The translations under genes were made by a program, and so were the position numbers. The notes under the pieces are model-generated. The model made no database searches. It was not told the origin of the DNA and saw nothing but the letters and a program-made list of their open reading frames with translations. A stretch of 64,000 nt of DNA, from the NCBI RefSeq assembly GCF_949987515.2, contig NC_082694.2:39328451-39392450 (forward strand). Reading direction: 5' to 3'. The DNA is from Delphinus delphis. Taxonomy: Eukaryota > Chordata > Mammalia > Artiodactyla > Delphinidae. Shown here in pieces: positions 44,480 through 55,024 of the stretch. Within the stretch, counting starts at the first letter, position 1, and each line of letters opens with the position of its first letter.

Positions 44480-45454
44480 CCTTGCATGAATAAAATCTTC
44501 AGAGATTTTGGAATATACTCAGAAAATGCAAACTATCTTGAGCACATAAGCATTTCCTTCAGGGGATAAAAGCAGTTTAATTTTATTGCCCTCTGCATAA
44601 TTATTGACCATATTAGCATAGGAGATACCGACAAGGAAGGCAGAACAGCGATCTGATGACCTCTTTGATTCTCAGCAGCTAAAACCATGAGCTTTGGCAG
44701 AAAGTTACTTGGAGACCAGGGAAGATTGGTAAGGGAATGTGGTAGTAGCCAGTAATTTTACTGGGACTCAACAGATGGCAAAATTACCCACTGAGAGGTG
44801 AAAGATTATTTACCCAATCTCATATGACATAAATAGTCTCTCAGCTCCAGGAATTTGGGGACCATCTATAGCATCATATTGATGATTTGGTTATCTGGAT
44901 TCCTCTGTAATCTGACTCAAAGCTTCCTGGCAGCCAAGATGAAGAGGGAAATGTAGTGAGTTACAAACTTGTCACTTGGGAAGAAGAAATGTAGCTCAGC
45001 TCTCAAAGGAAACTCAAAAGGGACATTCATAAGGAAGTACTCTAAACATTAAAACTATTTGATTCATGGCTGTAATATTCTTTCCAAAAGCTACTGGCTC
45101 ACCTTGCAGATTTATGATTAGTATTTAGGAAAGTGTAAATGCACTTCAAAGGTTTGCAAACCTGTTAATATGAATTAACTTCTTTTCTCAACTCCTCCCC
45201 CGATGCTAATCTAAAGCCTACTTTTTTTTCCCCATGGCTTGCTGTGTTAATTGGATTACAGAGATAATCCCCCTCCCATAAAAAGTAATCTCTGCAGGTT
45301 TTGGAATCTACATTCTGCTGCATTTTGTAGGATTATCTCTCAAAGGCAACAGATTAGAAGCACTGGTTGGTGCAAATACGCTGAAGTCTGTGCTGTAATC
45401 CCTTCCAGTGAAGATGGGGCCTGGGGAGGCTCGGAGGTTATAAATGAATGAAAG
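44480..45454. promoter_or_regulatory. repeat-free island with clustered TAATCC-type sites, candidate enhancer
   Basis: No repeat family is recognisable over almost 1 kb, which is unusual here. K50-homeodomain-type motifs (TAATCC/GGATTA, as bound by OTX, CRX, PITX and GSC) lie at 45253-45258, 45265-45270 (facing each other across 6 bases), 45330-45335 and 45396-45401. Related TAATCT sites lie near 45207 and 45287, and there is a TAATTGGATTA composite at 45249-45258. This is motif reading only. Conservation and activity are unknown. Confidence 0.3.
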
Positions 45455-45602
45455 AATGCCAGATTAGCAGTCTGAACACCTGAGTCCTAATCTCAGTATT
45501 GCCACTAATTAGTAGCGTAATTTATGGCAAGTCACTTTACTTCTCTGAGACTCAATTTTTTGTGCAAAATGAGGAGATAGTACTAGATCAACATTTCACA
45601 AA
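45455..45602 (+). repeat. MIR-family SINE fragment
   Basis: 'gcagtctgaacacctgagtc', 'gccactaattagtagcgtaa', 'ggcaagtcactttacttctc' and 'aaaatgaggagatagtacta' follow the MIR order of head, core and tail. Diverged. Confidence 0.7.
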
Positions 45603-45717
45603 ATTTGGTCCAAGGAAAACTGGTGCTTCAAAATGTTAATAGATATCCCATGAATGAAGAATTGGAGATCAAGTAAATTTGGGGAAATCTGCATACCATC
45701 ATCATCTCTCTTTAGAG

Positions 45718-45910
45718 TAGCGGTCCCCAACCTTTTTGGCACCAGGGGCCGGTTTCGTGGCAGACAGTTTTCCCACGGACGGGGTGGGGGTGGGAGGGGA
45801 ATGGTTCAGGCGGTAATGCGAGCAATGGGGAGCGATGGGGAGCGGCAGATGAAGCTTCAGTCGTCTGCCACTCACCTCCTGCTATGCGGCCCAGGGTTTG
45901 GGGTCCCCTG
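45718..45910 (+). mobile_element. 193-bp non-autonomous hAT transposon with perfect target duplication
   Basis: Inverted ends TAGCGGTCCCCAACC (left) and the complement of GGTTTGGGGTCCCCTG (right). The 8-bp direct repeat CTTTAGAG lies at 45710-45717 and 45911-45918, the hallmark of hAT cut-and-paste insertion. The interior ('caccaggggccggtttcgtg', 'gcaatggggagcgatgggga') is a deletion product of a longer MER/Charlie-like element. It encodes nothing, and the open frame across it is incidental. Confidence 0.92.
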
Positions 45911-45975
45911 CTTTAGAGCACCATGATGCCCATTAGCATATAACGTGATTCTTAAGAGTTGTGCAGTGAAGAAAT

Positions 45976-46046
45976 GCTCTTATATATTTATGTGTGTGTG
46001 TATGAGTGTGTGTATATATATGATGTATTTTACATATATATACAAG
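45976..46046. repeat. TA/TG-rich microsatellite
   Basis: Mixed (TG)n and (TA)n runs such as 'tgtgtgtgtatgagtgtgtg' and 'tatatatatgatg', imperfect, between two hAT elements. Confidence 0.85.
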
Positions 46047-46370
46047 TATTTTTTAATGTGGGAGTTTTCAAACTTATTTTGGCCATAGAGCCCCTTTTTT
46101 TTTTCTAAAGAAAACTTACTAAGTTCTAGAATATGGATGGTAAATGTTGAACTAGATCAGAGGCTCAAAGTTTCTGTTTTCAGGACTCTAAAAAATTATT
46201 GAAGACTCCAAGGAGCTTGTATTTATGTGAGTTATTCTACTGTTACTTATCATATTATACATTAAAAAGGCTACATTAAAATATTTACTTATTAATTCAG
46301 TAAATATAACAATAATAAATACATTGCCTATTATTATAAATAACATTTTTTTAAAAAGTAACTATATTTG

Positions 46371-46480
46371 GGAATTCCAGTGGTTAGGATTCTGCACTTC
46401 CACTGCAGGGGGCCAGTGTTTGATCCTTGTTCGGGGAACTAAGATCCCACAAATCGCGTCGTGTGGCCAAAAAAAAAAAA
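46371..46480 (+). mobile_element. short tRNA-derived SINE inside the hAT relic
   Basis: Head 'gggaattccagtggttagga' with a deletion in the A box, 'ggggaactaagatcccacaa' and an A12 tail. The 13-bp duplication gt[a/g]actatatttg lies at 46358-46370 and 46481-46493. Younger than the hAT element. Confidence 0.93.
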
Positions 46481-46782
46481 GTGACTATATTTGCAAAACC
46501 AAAAATTATTGAGAAGAGTAGCATTGTTTTACATGTTTGCAAATATCTTTAATGTCTGGTTTGACAGGAGGCATCTGAATTCTTACATCTGCTTCTGCAT
46601 TTAATCTGTTGTGATATGTTGTTTTGCTGAAGCATATGAAGAAAATCCAGCTTTATGGGATTGGAAAGGGGAGAATTCTAATATATGTGGAAAGGATATC
46701 AATGAACTTTTCAGACTTTTCCCACTAAAATCCATCCATCTATCTTATACTAGAAATGAATTGTTTACTCACACATGATTTT

Positions 46783-47076
46783 TTATTTTTAAAATAAATT
46801 TATTTATTTTTGGCTGCATTGGGTCTTCATTGCTGCACGTGGACTTTCTCAAGTTGTGGCAAGCGGTTGGCTGCTCTTCGTTGTGGTGCGCGGGCTTCTC
46901 ATTGCGGTGGCTTCTCTTGTTGCGGAGCACAGGCTCTAGGCATGCAGGCTTCATCAGTTCTGGCACACGGGCTTAGTTGCTCTCAGGCGTGCGGGATCTT
47001 CCCTGACCAGGGCTCGAACCCGTGACCCCTGCATTGGCAGGCAGATTCTTAACCACTGTACCACCAGAGAAGTCCC
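46783..47076 (-). mobile_element. tRNA-derived SINE, long form, antisense, inside the hAT relic
   Basis: A/T tail, CHR-type body, reversed B box 'ggctcgaaccc' near 47011 and reversed head 'ccaccagagaagtcc'. A 14-bp duplication tc[a/g]cacatga[t/c]ttt-like lies at 46769-46782 and 47077-47090. Confidence 0.93.
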
Positions 47077-48067
47077 TCGCACATGACTTTATAATGTCAT
47101 GTGTTCATGATTTGGAAAATATTGGTTCACTGATTTATGCAGATCTTCCAATTGATGACACATTCCATCACACAATACCAAATATAAAATATCAAAAAAA
47201 TCACATTTGTTACTATCACCACAAAGCTATCAGAAAGGTTTTTAGGTATCGGGAAGCTGTCAAGCTCACCATGGCAGGTACAGGTTTTTCAAACTTCAAA
47301 ATTTTAGTTGAAAGCTTGAGTTTTATCATTGGCAACAAATACTGTCAATTGTTTTCCTTGAAGTAGCAGTCTCACTTAATTATTTTTGAGATGTCTGCCT
47401 CACACCCAAGTCTGTAGAACCACAGTTTGTCAGTTGTTCTTTCAAATAAAAATGACGTTGCATGATAAAATCGGCCGGTTCAGCTCACAACTCAACAATT
47501 GCACAAGTGCTTTTGCTCAGGATCCTCGTGCCGGGAACGCAGCTGGTGTGCTTTATGTACTTGCCATCTTGTCTCGTAGCATGTTAACTCAAGGGTCAAG
47601 ATTCAATAAAATTAATAATTTTTACTGTTTCATTAAGGACATTCTTAAGGGACACTGGCTCTTTTCTTTTTAACTGCTACAGTGTAATGGTGACAAATAC
47701 AATGACACAGTGGTGCCACTCCTTTGATTCATGCTAAGGCACCAGCAGTTTTATCTGCTGTTGCTTTTGTGTCATTAGTGCCAATTCATCACAGTGAAAA
47801 AGACATACAGAGTCTTAGTAATATTATGAAATAAACGTTGACCTCTCAGGTGCCCCTAAAAAGGTCTTGGGGACCCCCGGGGGTCTGTGGGCTTCAATTT
47901 GAGAGCCACTGTTCTAGATCATCTTGAAGGTCCTGCTCAGCTTTAAGAATCTAAGATGAGGACAAATTTAGATTCATTTACATTTCCCTCCTAGTTCCTC
48001 TTCGTGTGCATCTTTATACAGTTGTCTGGAACTTGGGGTTTAGTTTGTGAGCCTGGAATAAAGTAAA

Positions 48068-48336
48068 ACAAAGCCCAGTGGTTAACAGCATAGACTCTGG
48101 AGCCAAAATATTTCAGTTTGAATCCTGAATCCATCACTTCCTAGCTGTGTGACCTCGGGCAGAGTTGCTTAACCTCTCAATGCCTTGTTTTTCTCATTTC
48201 TAAAATGGGCATAATAAAAGTCTCTACTTCATAGATTGTCGCGAGGATGAAATGAGCTATTTACCCATAAAGTGATTAGAACAGTGTCTGACACGTAGCC
48301 AGCCCTCAATAAACATGACCTATTATTCTGATTACT
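48068..48336 (+). repeat. MIR SINE, nearly complete
   Basis: 'agtggttaacagcatagact', 'cctagctgtgtgacctcggg', 'gttgcttaacctctcaatgc', 'gtcgcgaggatgaaatgagc' and 'ccagccctcaataaacatga' occur in MIR order. Good preservation for its age. Confidence 0.93.
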
Positions 48337-49194
48337 GCTCACGGAAAGCCCTATATCCCTGGCTTCATAAGGGCACGAGACAGAGACTAGTCACCCCTGC
48401 CTGAGGACTGCCGAGGCTCCACGAGTGCTGGCAGCCAGTTGTTTCAGCAGCACCTCTGTATGGTTCCTACCACCCCACTGTTTTGTATCCAAGCCAGCTT
48501 TGGGGTGGGAGTTTCTATTCCTAACACCCAGAAGAGCCTTAACAAAAATGAGAGCCCATCTTGGGTTATAAAAATGGCTCTTTACTGTGGCTTGACAGAT
48601 CTGTCATTTTAGTTTACAAGAAACCCCCTCTATCCTCTTCCAGTGCAGAAGAGGTTGTTGAAACGCAGCCCAGAGCCTCTAGCTTCTTGTTAACACCTTG
48701 TGGTTTGATTTCTGGTCAATTAAGACTGCAGGAGCCCCTGATCTCTCTGGTGAACACTTGGTAGTTGGGGACCTAATTAGTGGCTTCCTTGTGCCTGTCA
48801 AAGAAAATCGTTTAGATTTTTTTTCTATATTAAGAAATATTTACAAAAATATTTCCCACACCCCACTTCTAGCAGTCCCTAGTCCGTGGTGATTGTCTCT
48901 CCCAGTTTTTTATTCTTTCGATCAGTTCTCCCCTCTACAAAACCATAACTACCTAGGGATGACCCTGAGATGCCCTTTAACAGGTCATCATCGATTATAA
49001 GACTCACATAGCTTTAATTCCAGCTTTGAGGTATGGAGAGAAAAGAAATACATACATACACGTTACAAAATTATTTCAATGACAGAAATATTAAAGTAGA
49101 AAAAAATCTTGAGTTCTGGAAATACAGTGCAAGGGGAATGAGACTGAATGCCTTAATATTTTAGTCAGTGCCAATAACATGTAGAAAGAAAGAA
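48337..49194. other. unassigned sequence
   Basis: About 860 bases of apparently unique DNA. The 67-residue + frame at 48561-48764 has no recognised motif. Confidence 0.4.
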
Positions 49195-49575
49195 TGTGTA
49201 TCTAATAAGTGCATTGTATCTAGTTGTAAAAACTCTTATAACTCAATAATAAAAATAACCCAATTAAAAAATGGTTTGAGTAGACATCTCCAAATAAGAT
49301 ATACAAATGGCCAATAAGTGCATGAAAAGATGCTCAGTGTTAGGGAAATGCAAATCAAAATCATGAGGTATCACTTCATACTCCGCAGGATGGCTATCAT
49401 CACAAAATCTGATAATAGCAAGTGTTGGCAAGGATATGGAAAAATTGGAACTCTTGCACACTATCAGGGGGAATGTAAATTAGTGCAGCTACCTTGGAAA
49501 ACAGACTGGCTCTTCCTTGAGAAGTTAAACATAAAGTTATCATTTGACTCAGCTCTGCTTCTATCTCACCAAGCA
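49195..49575 (+). mobile_element. old L1 ORF2 C-terminal fragment, sense strand
   Basis: 'attaaaaaatggtttgagta', 'catgaaaagatgctcagtgt', 'gggaaatgcaaatcaaaatc' and 'gatggctatcatcacaaaat' follow ORF2's C-terminal coding order. The longest frame (49318-49617) shows decayed residues such as MRYHFILRRMAIITKS and KCWQGYGKIGTL, where intact L1 has [12 protein letters not shown]. The Cys residues are lost. Confidence 0.87.
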
Positions 49576-51480
49576 ACCTTCAGATTATTAATTCAGCATG
49601 ACATAGGGAAAGGGTAGAACTTGGGTTGGGGGAGTGGAAGTTTCTGGCTTCTGGAAAGAGATAACCCATGTAAAAGGAAGAAACTGGTATTCTGATTTAT
49701 AGTTCAGTCTCTTGTGAGTTTAGTTAGCTGAAGTTTACCACTGAAAGTCTTCCTGTCTCTGAATTTGTTGATCAAGTCCATTTTCAAATACTTAAGGTTA
49801 AGAGTCTTATGCTGGTCAGTGAGATATTCATCAAAACCATCCAAGCCGTGAGGTCTCTTGAAAGCCCAGGAGCTGACTTTCCCTGGATGACACCCATGAC
49901 TTTCCTGTTCACACATCTTTCTAACTATAACCAATGTGGCATCATGATACATGTGCTGACATCGATCTTCAGTAGCCTGAGCAAGAATCCTGCCAGTACT
50001 GTGGACCAACCAGCCAGTTTTTAAGTGAGACCCTTAATTGCTATTGACTGATCTAACATCAGGAGTGTGGACCTGTGGTCATTTGTTTGGCTGCTTTGAC
50101 TTGGGAGGGTGAAAAGTGCACTCAGAAAATGGAAGTGTTTGACCCTGCTGGGAGACTCAATGGCCTAGAACTTGTTACTAAGGCAATTGGTGCATGTCTC
50201 TTCTGCTCTCTGCCCTGCTTTTTTGGCTGGTGAGAGTGTGGAGCTGCAGGCACAAGAAGGCACGTTCTCCAGGCCAGTGATGGAGAGGGAGATGGGTCCA
50301 GGAAGTGGGCTGACGCGTAAAGTGAGCAAGGACCATAAAAGGCACATTTTGAGGCTGTTCTATGTCCTTGGGGGTGTTCATTTCTACAACAAATACTTAC
50401 TTAGTTCCAGTACTAGAGAGCAAAGAAGACAAACTAGCCACTTCCCCCAAGAAGTTTATAGTCTGAAATATGAGTAAGGTGACTATATTAACTAATCTGC
50501 TGATGGGGACGCCTAATTGGTTGCATTGTTGAACACATGGTCATTGATGCTAAGTATTTAAGCCAGGGTGCTGCCAGAAGGTTCAGAAGGTATGGGTCTG
50601 GGGATGGTGGAAAGGACACAGATAATGATAAAGTTTGTGAGCTTCAACACTGAGGATGAGCGCCCAAGGCAAGTTCGAGCAGCAGAATCTGGGGGGTGAG
50701 ATTTGCACATTGGCCTGCATATGCAGTCAAAGTGCATATACATTGGACTATACCTTTTTGCTTCTTTCTCTTAACACCCATCTCAAGGTACCCCCAAGGG
50801 CCATGTCTTGGGAACCCTGTGGTAATCACCTGCCTTGCTAGAGTGCATAACAGGTATCTCACTGAGAAGAAGACAAACTTGATTTTGGAGGAAAGACAGG
50901 ACCTGGGGGCAGTGACTTTAGGCCTGTCAGAGACTAAAAGAAAAGAATTAGAGGGAAAGTAAATTAGTGGAAAATTTGGAGACAGATGGTAAAGAAGGAA
51001 AGAAGCCCAGAGAGAGGAGAAGCTGGTCAGAGGTTGGGCAAAAAGGGGCTGAGGGGGCCTGGCCGGGCTCTTTGCCAGCAGAGGGCCCTGCTACATGGTG
51101 GACGCACTCTTCTATTTCCATTTCACCAGACTCTGTTGTTGTTTACACTTTAAAATGTTATGAGGTACAGCAGAGAGAGAGGAATGGTATGAAATGCAGC
51201 AGAAGTTTGACAGTAACAAATATAACTAGGTGGCAAAATGAAAACAAGAAGATAAGAATAGATTAGGGCATTAAGAAAAACAAGGTATTTCTTTAGAAAA
51301 ATAAAAGAGGAAGAGAAACTGAAGTCAAAAGAGGAATTTAAAGAAGATGAATTTTACTAAAGGGCTGGGAATTGGATGCTGGCACAAGAAAACAATGACT
51401 GGTCACAGGGGGCAGATCTAGGTTTGCGGGGGCCAGCAGCTTAAAGAGTTTGGGGAGGGGACTTTCTAAGAGAAAGATTA
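49576..51480. other. unassigned sequence without recognised features
   Basis: About 1.9 kb with open frames of 60-101 residues on both strands, none with motif or splice support. I see no repeat family. It could include host regulatory or non-coding transcript sequence, but nothing shows it. Confidence 0.4.
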
Positions 51481-51483
51481 CAA

Positions 51484-51525
51484 AATTGTGCATACAGAAC
51501 TGTGCATACAGAACTGTGCATGCAA
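51484..51525. repeat. 14-bp tandem repeat, three units
   Basis: Units aattgtgcatacag, aactgtgcatacag and aactgtgcatgcaa follow one another directly. Looks like recent slippage. The unit's internal TGTGCATG resembles a CAT-box-like word, but no function can be inferred. Confidence 0.85.
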
Positions 51526-51864
51526 AATTAGAAACAGGCCTTGGAAGAGGCATCTGCCAAGGGTGGGCCCTGAAACTTAAACCAATAGCTTCACAGTAAA
51601 TCATCTTGCCAGTTTGTCGTGGGGCTCACTGATCTCCCTGGCACTGCTCCGCCCCTCCGATGCCCTTTCCAGATGGCCTCCAGCACAGTCTGTGGGCAGG
51701 CCCTGCTCACCATCCTTCCCGAGCAGCCCTTGACTCCTAGGTACAGGTGAAGCCCCTTAGTGGGCACACCAGGCCCTCCATGGGCCAGCCCAACCCCTCC
51801 CCTTCCACTTTGCACGTTACAGGTGATCAGCTCCACGTTACTTGTCACTCCCTTAATACTCCAA
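51526..51864. other. unassigned sequence, moderately GC-rich
   Basis: About 340 bases of mixed composition between a small tandem repeat and an L2 piece. Nothing recognised. Confidence 0.4.
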
Positions 51865-52022
51865 CACCAAATACTCATCTATTGCCTCTGCTTGGAATGT
51901 CCCCTCCCTCACTCTCCACCTCCTCTTTCTGCTCATCCTTTAAGGACCCCTAACTCCCCTCATCCTGGGCTGGGTTATCTCGTGGCACCGGCATACTTCT
52001 ATCACGGGGTTGTCCTAGGATA
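51865..52022 (+). repeat. L2 LINE 3' fragment
   Basis: 'tctgcttggaatgtcccctc', 'tgctcatcctttaaggaccc' and 'gggctgggttatctcgtggc' recall the L2 3' region in sense orientation. Old and short. Confidence 0.55.
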
Positions 52023-52077
52023 AAGCGGATTGCTGTCTGCTACCTACCCCCCGCTGACCCCCGTCCTCACACCGTAT

Positions 52078-52292
52078 ACTCCAGTAGTTAGGGGTATGGG
52101 CTCTGGAGCAGACAGCTCAGCTCTGAATTCTGCTTGTGCAACCTTGAGCAAGTAGCTTAACCTCTCTGATACTTCCTCACTTATAAAAGGGGAATACCCA
52201 CAGTGCTTACCTCATAGAGTTGTGTTGTGAGGGGTAAAGGCAGTGATGCACATAAAGTCTTAGCCTGGGACGTGGACAGTGATCAGTGGTGC
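52078..52292 (+). repeat. MIR SINE
   Basis: 'gtagttaggggtatgggctc', 'gcaagtagcttaacctctct' and 'ctcatagagttgtgttgtga' in MIR order. Confidence 0.9.
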
Positions 52293-52640
52293 TGAGCCCT
52301 GCAGCTTAGAGAATGGACACCACTGAATCCATTCTTGGACCTCCTGTGCCTGGCACGGTGCCAGGTGTTTAGGAGGATCACTGAATTGAATCAAAACATA
52401 TACTTTGGATTAACCTGGGGATGGTCAGTTTAAATGACTGAGAAATGAACATTATAAAATGCTTCCCTGCCCAAATTAAAATAGCTGTATTCTTGATGAT
52501 AGAAAGAAAGGTATGCCAAAATGCAAAAATACAAGGATAAAGTAAAACTACTTGGGTGATCATATAATTTATCACATAAACAAACACTTTTGAGAGTGAA
52601 TGGGCATGCTCTTACAATAGATCTTCCCAGGCAAACCAGG
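52293..52640. other. unassigned AT-rich sequence
   Basis: About 350 bases without recognised repeat or coding support. Confidence 0.4.
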
Positions 52641-52649
52641 AAGTACGGT

Positions 52650-53340
52650 CACTCCACCTATAAGCTTCACTCCCCAAAGATGACCACGGTTAGCATTTTT
52701 GTTATATTGCCTTCTAGTCAGTCTTTTCTTTCTTTTTTCCTTACACTTAGGTTGTAAATACTATTTTCTAACCTGCTTTTCTTTTTTTTTTTAAGATTTA
52801 TTTATTTATTATTTATTTATTTTATTAATTTTTGGCTGAGTTAGGTCTTAGTTGCAGCACATGGGCTTCTCTCTAGGTGTGGCGCGCGGGTTTTCCCCTC
52901 TCTAGTTGTGGTACGTAGACTCCAGGGCGCTTGGGCTCTGAAGTTGTGGTGCATGGGCTCCAGAGTGTGTGGGCTCCGTAGTTTGTGGCACACGGGCTCT
53001 CTAGTTGAGGTGCGCGAGCTTAGTAGTTGCCACGCACGGGCTTAGTTGCCCCACGGCATGTGGGATCTTAGTTCCCTGACCAGGGATCGAACCTGCATCC
53101 CCTGCATTGGAAGGCGGATTCTTTACCACTGGACCACCAGGGGAGTCCCTGCTTTTCTTTTACTTAACAGTATGTCATGAAATCCTTTCATCAATAAGTA
53201 TAGATTTTTACCACTATTTTTAATGACTGCATATTACTCCATTTGGATGTACCATAATTTATTTAACTCGTCCTGTATTGATGGATATTCAGATTGTTTC
53301 CGACTTTTGAGAATTATAAAATATTTATAAAGAAATTTCA
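52650..53340 (-). mobile_element. old L1 3' end (L1M class), antisense, split by a SINE
   Basis: The left part includes 'gatgaccacggttagcattt' and 'gttgtaaatactattttcta'. The right part includes 'gactgcatattactccattt', 'gatgtaccataatttattta' and 'tgatggatattcagattgtt'. These match an old L1M 3' end, interrupted at 52786-53147. Confidence 0.7.
52786..53147 (-). mobile_element. tRNA-derived SINE, long form, antisense
   Basis: A T/A tail with 'tttatttattatttatttat', CHR-type body with local rearrangement, reversed B box 'ggatcgaacc' near 53082 and reversed head 'ccaccaggggagtc'. A perfect 14-bp duplication cctgcttttctttt lies at 52772-52785 and 53148-53161. Confidence 0.94.
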
Positions 53341-54356
53341 AGTTGCTTGCTATTACTCTGTAGATTGGAGTTTTGCAGGGACAATATCCAGGTGACCAGT
53401 TATTTTCTCTAAGGTGCTTTGCCCTCCACAGTCACCTCCAGAGTCTTATTTCTATCTTGTGGGCTGGCTAATGCAGAAAGAAGTTAGCATATCCCCCCAC
53501 CGCCTGGTTAAATGGGATTAAAATAGAGCCTTTTTATTTAAAAAACTAAGCATAAATGCTAACTAATATTACTGACAATTGTATTTGAGTGGGTGATGCA
53601 CAATTTAGTCAAGAGGCAAAGAACCATGAATGCATGTCTTTAATTAGATACCTTACTTACTGGCCCTTAATTCTATGCTGCTTGAGTAAAACGTTTTGTT
53701 CATTCATTCATATGTTCATCCATTTACAAACTACTAATCACACTCTTGTGCTAGTCATAGAGAAGCTTTCTGCAATCTAAATCAAATACAGTAAAACCGC
53801 ATTTATGTGGATGCCTCTGGTTCATTAGCGGACTCTCAATGTGTTCTTCAAACACTCAGACACCTCACTTTAATTGAGAATACCAGCTACTACGTCTGCC
53901 AATTATATCCTGTCAGAACTCCAAGGCACACGAGCCCCTGGAGATCCTCAAGGGATATAGCCAAGAGAACTTTGCAATCTCCAAATCTGGGAACTCCATA
54001 GTAGCACTTCTTGGAGAGTGTTGTGGAGATGAAGACAGGTAGAGAAAAACAAAGCTGTGCTGAGGTGCAAATGCTGATGCTGGGCCATCAAACAGAGAAC
54101 CTGGCAGGTCACAGAGGCATGGGATGCTGAAGAGTTCTGGATGGACTGAGTACTTAACAATAGTTTCAAAGAAGGATAATGAACCAAGACTTGTGAGCCT
54201 ATTGGTAAAAAGACAAAGAGAGTTCTAAGCCAAAAATGAAGAGATGTGTGAGAAGTATTTGGGGGAAAAAGGCTAAAGATGGCCAAGCTAAACAGGAACA
54301 GGCTTACATTAGGCCCTACCTTAAAACTGATGTGATACGAAGAAGCCCCAGGTGAG
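53341..54356. other. unassigned sequence
   Basis: About 1 kb without a recognised family. The minus-strand frame at 53948-54421 (157 codons) is the longest non-repeat frame in this part. It is Ser/His/Leu-rich and lacks any domain I know, and it overlaps the start of an LTR, so I treat it as chance. Confidence 0.4.
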
Positions 54357-55024
54357 TATTTTAGTTTTTTATTCCTATGTAATAAATTTCTCCCAACTTT
54401 GTGGCTTGAAACAATGCCCACTTATTATCTCATAGGTTCCGTAGGTTAGAAGTCTGGATGCAGAATAGCTGGGTTCTCTGCTCAGGGTCTCTTGCAAAGC
54501 CGAAATCAAGGTGCTGGCAGGGTTGTGTTCTCATCTGGGGCTCAGGGTTCTCTTCTGCAGTCATTCAGGTTGTTGGCAGAATTCAGCTCCTTGTGGTTGT
54601 AGGACTGAGCCATGTTTTCTTCCTGGCTATTAGCAGTGGTTGCTCTCTGTTCCTAAGGCTGCTCTCAGGTCCAAGCTACATGGCTCACTCCATCGGCAGT
54701 TCATGACATAGCTGTTTGCTTTCTACCAGGCCAACAGGAGAGTATCTGTGGCTACATCTTGTCTCTTTCCAGGGCTCAGCTGATTAGGTCAGGCTTAGCC
54801 AATATAATCTCCCCTTTGATTAACTCAAAGTCAAGGGCAACTGATTAGGGACCTTAATTACATCTGCAAAATCCCTTGTGCCATATAATGTAGCATATTC
54901 ACAGGAATGAGAGGCCATCGTATTCATAGGTCCTGCCTGTACTCAAGGGGAGGGTGTTACACAGGACATGTACACTAGCGGGGCAGAAATCTTGGGGGAC
55001 ATCTTAGAATTCTGTCTACCATAA
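54357..55024 (-). mobile_element. MaLR-type LTR, antisense
   Basis: 'ttattcctatgtaataaatt', 'tcataggttccgtaggttag', 'aatcaaggtgctggcagggt', 'gaccttaattacatctgcaa', 'catattcacaggaatgagag' and an end 'gaattctgtctaccataaca' follow the order of MLT1/MST LTRs in reverse. The edges and the target duplication are not fixed. No internal genes. Confidence 0.7.

Larger units (their letters stand above)
46158..47911 (-). mobile_element. hAT transposon relic, 1.75 kb, with two SINEs inside
   Basis: Ends CAGAGGCTCAAAG (left) and GAGAGCCACTG (right). The flanks aactagat (46150-46157) and ttctagat (47912-47919) agree at 6 of 8 bases, as an aged 8-bp hAT duplication. It is the same family as 4376-7302 but in the opposite orientation: its left part ('tttgcaaatatctttaatgt', 'ggaggcatctgaattcttac', 'ctgttgtgatatgttgtttt') is the complement of that element's transposase end. 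The transposase frame on the minus strand is destroyed by stops. SINEs sit at 46371-46480 and 46783-47076. It landed in a MIR-like repeat, whose tail continues at 47920-47960. Confidence 0.82.

Noticed and set aside
45654..45926. 90-residue + frame rich in Arg and Gly
   Set aside because: It runs across the 193-bp hAT element and its target duplication, so it cannot be an old host gene.
53948..54421. 157-residue minus-strand frame
   Set aside because: No known motif, overlaps an LTR edge, and composition is like the surrounding non-coding DNA.
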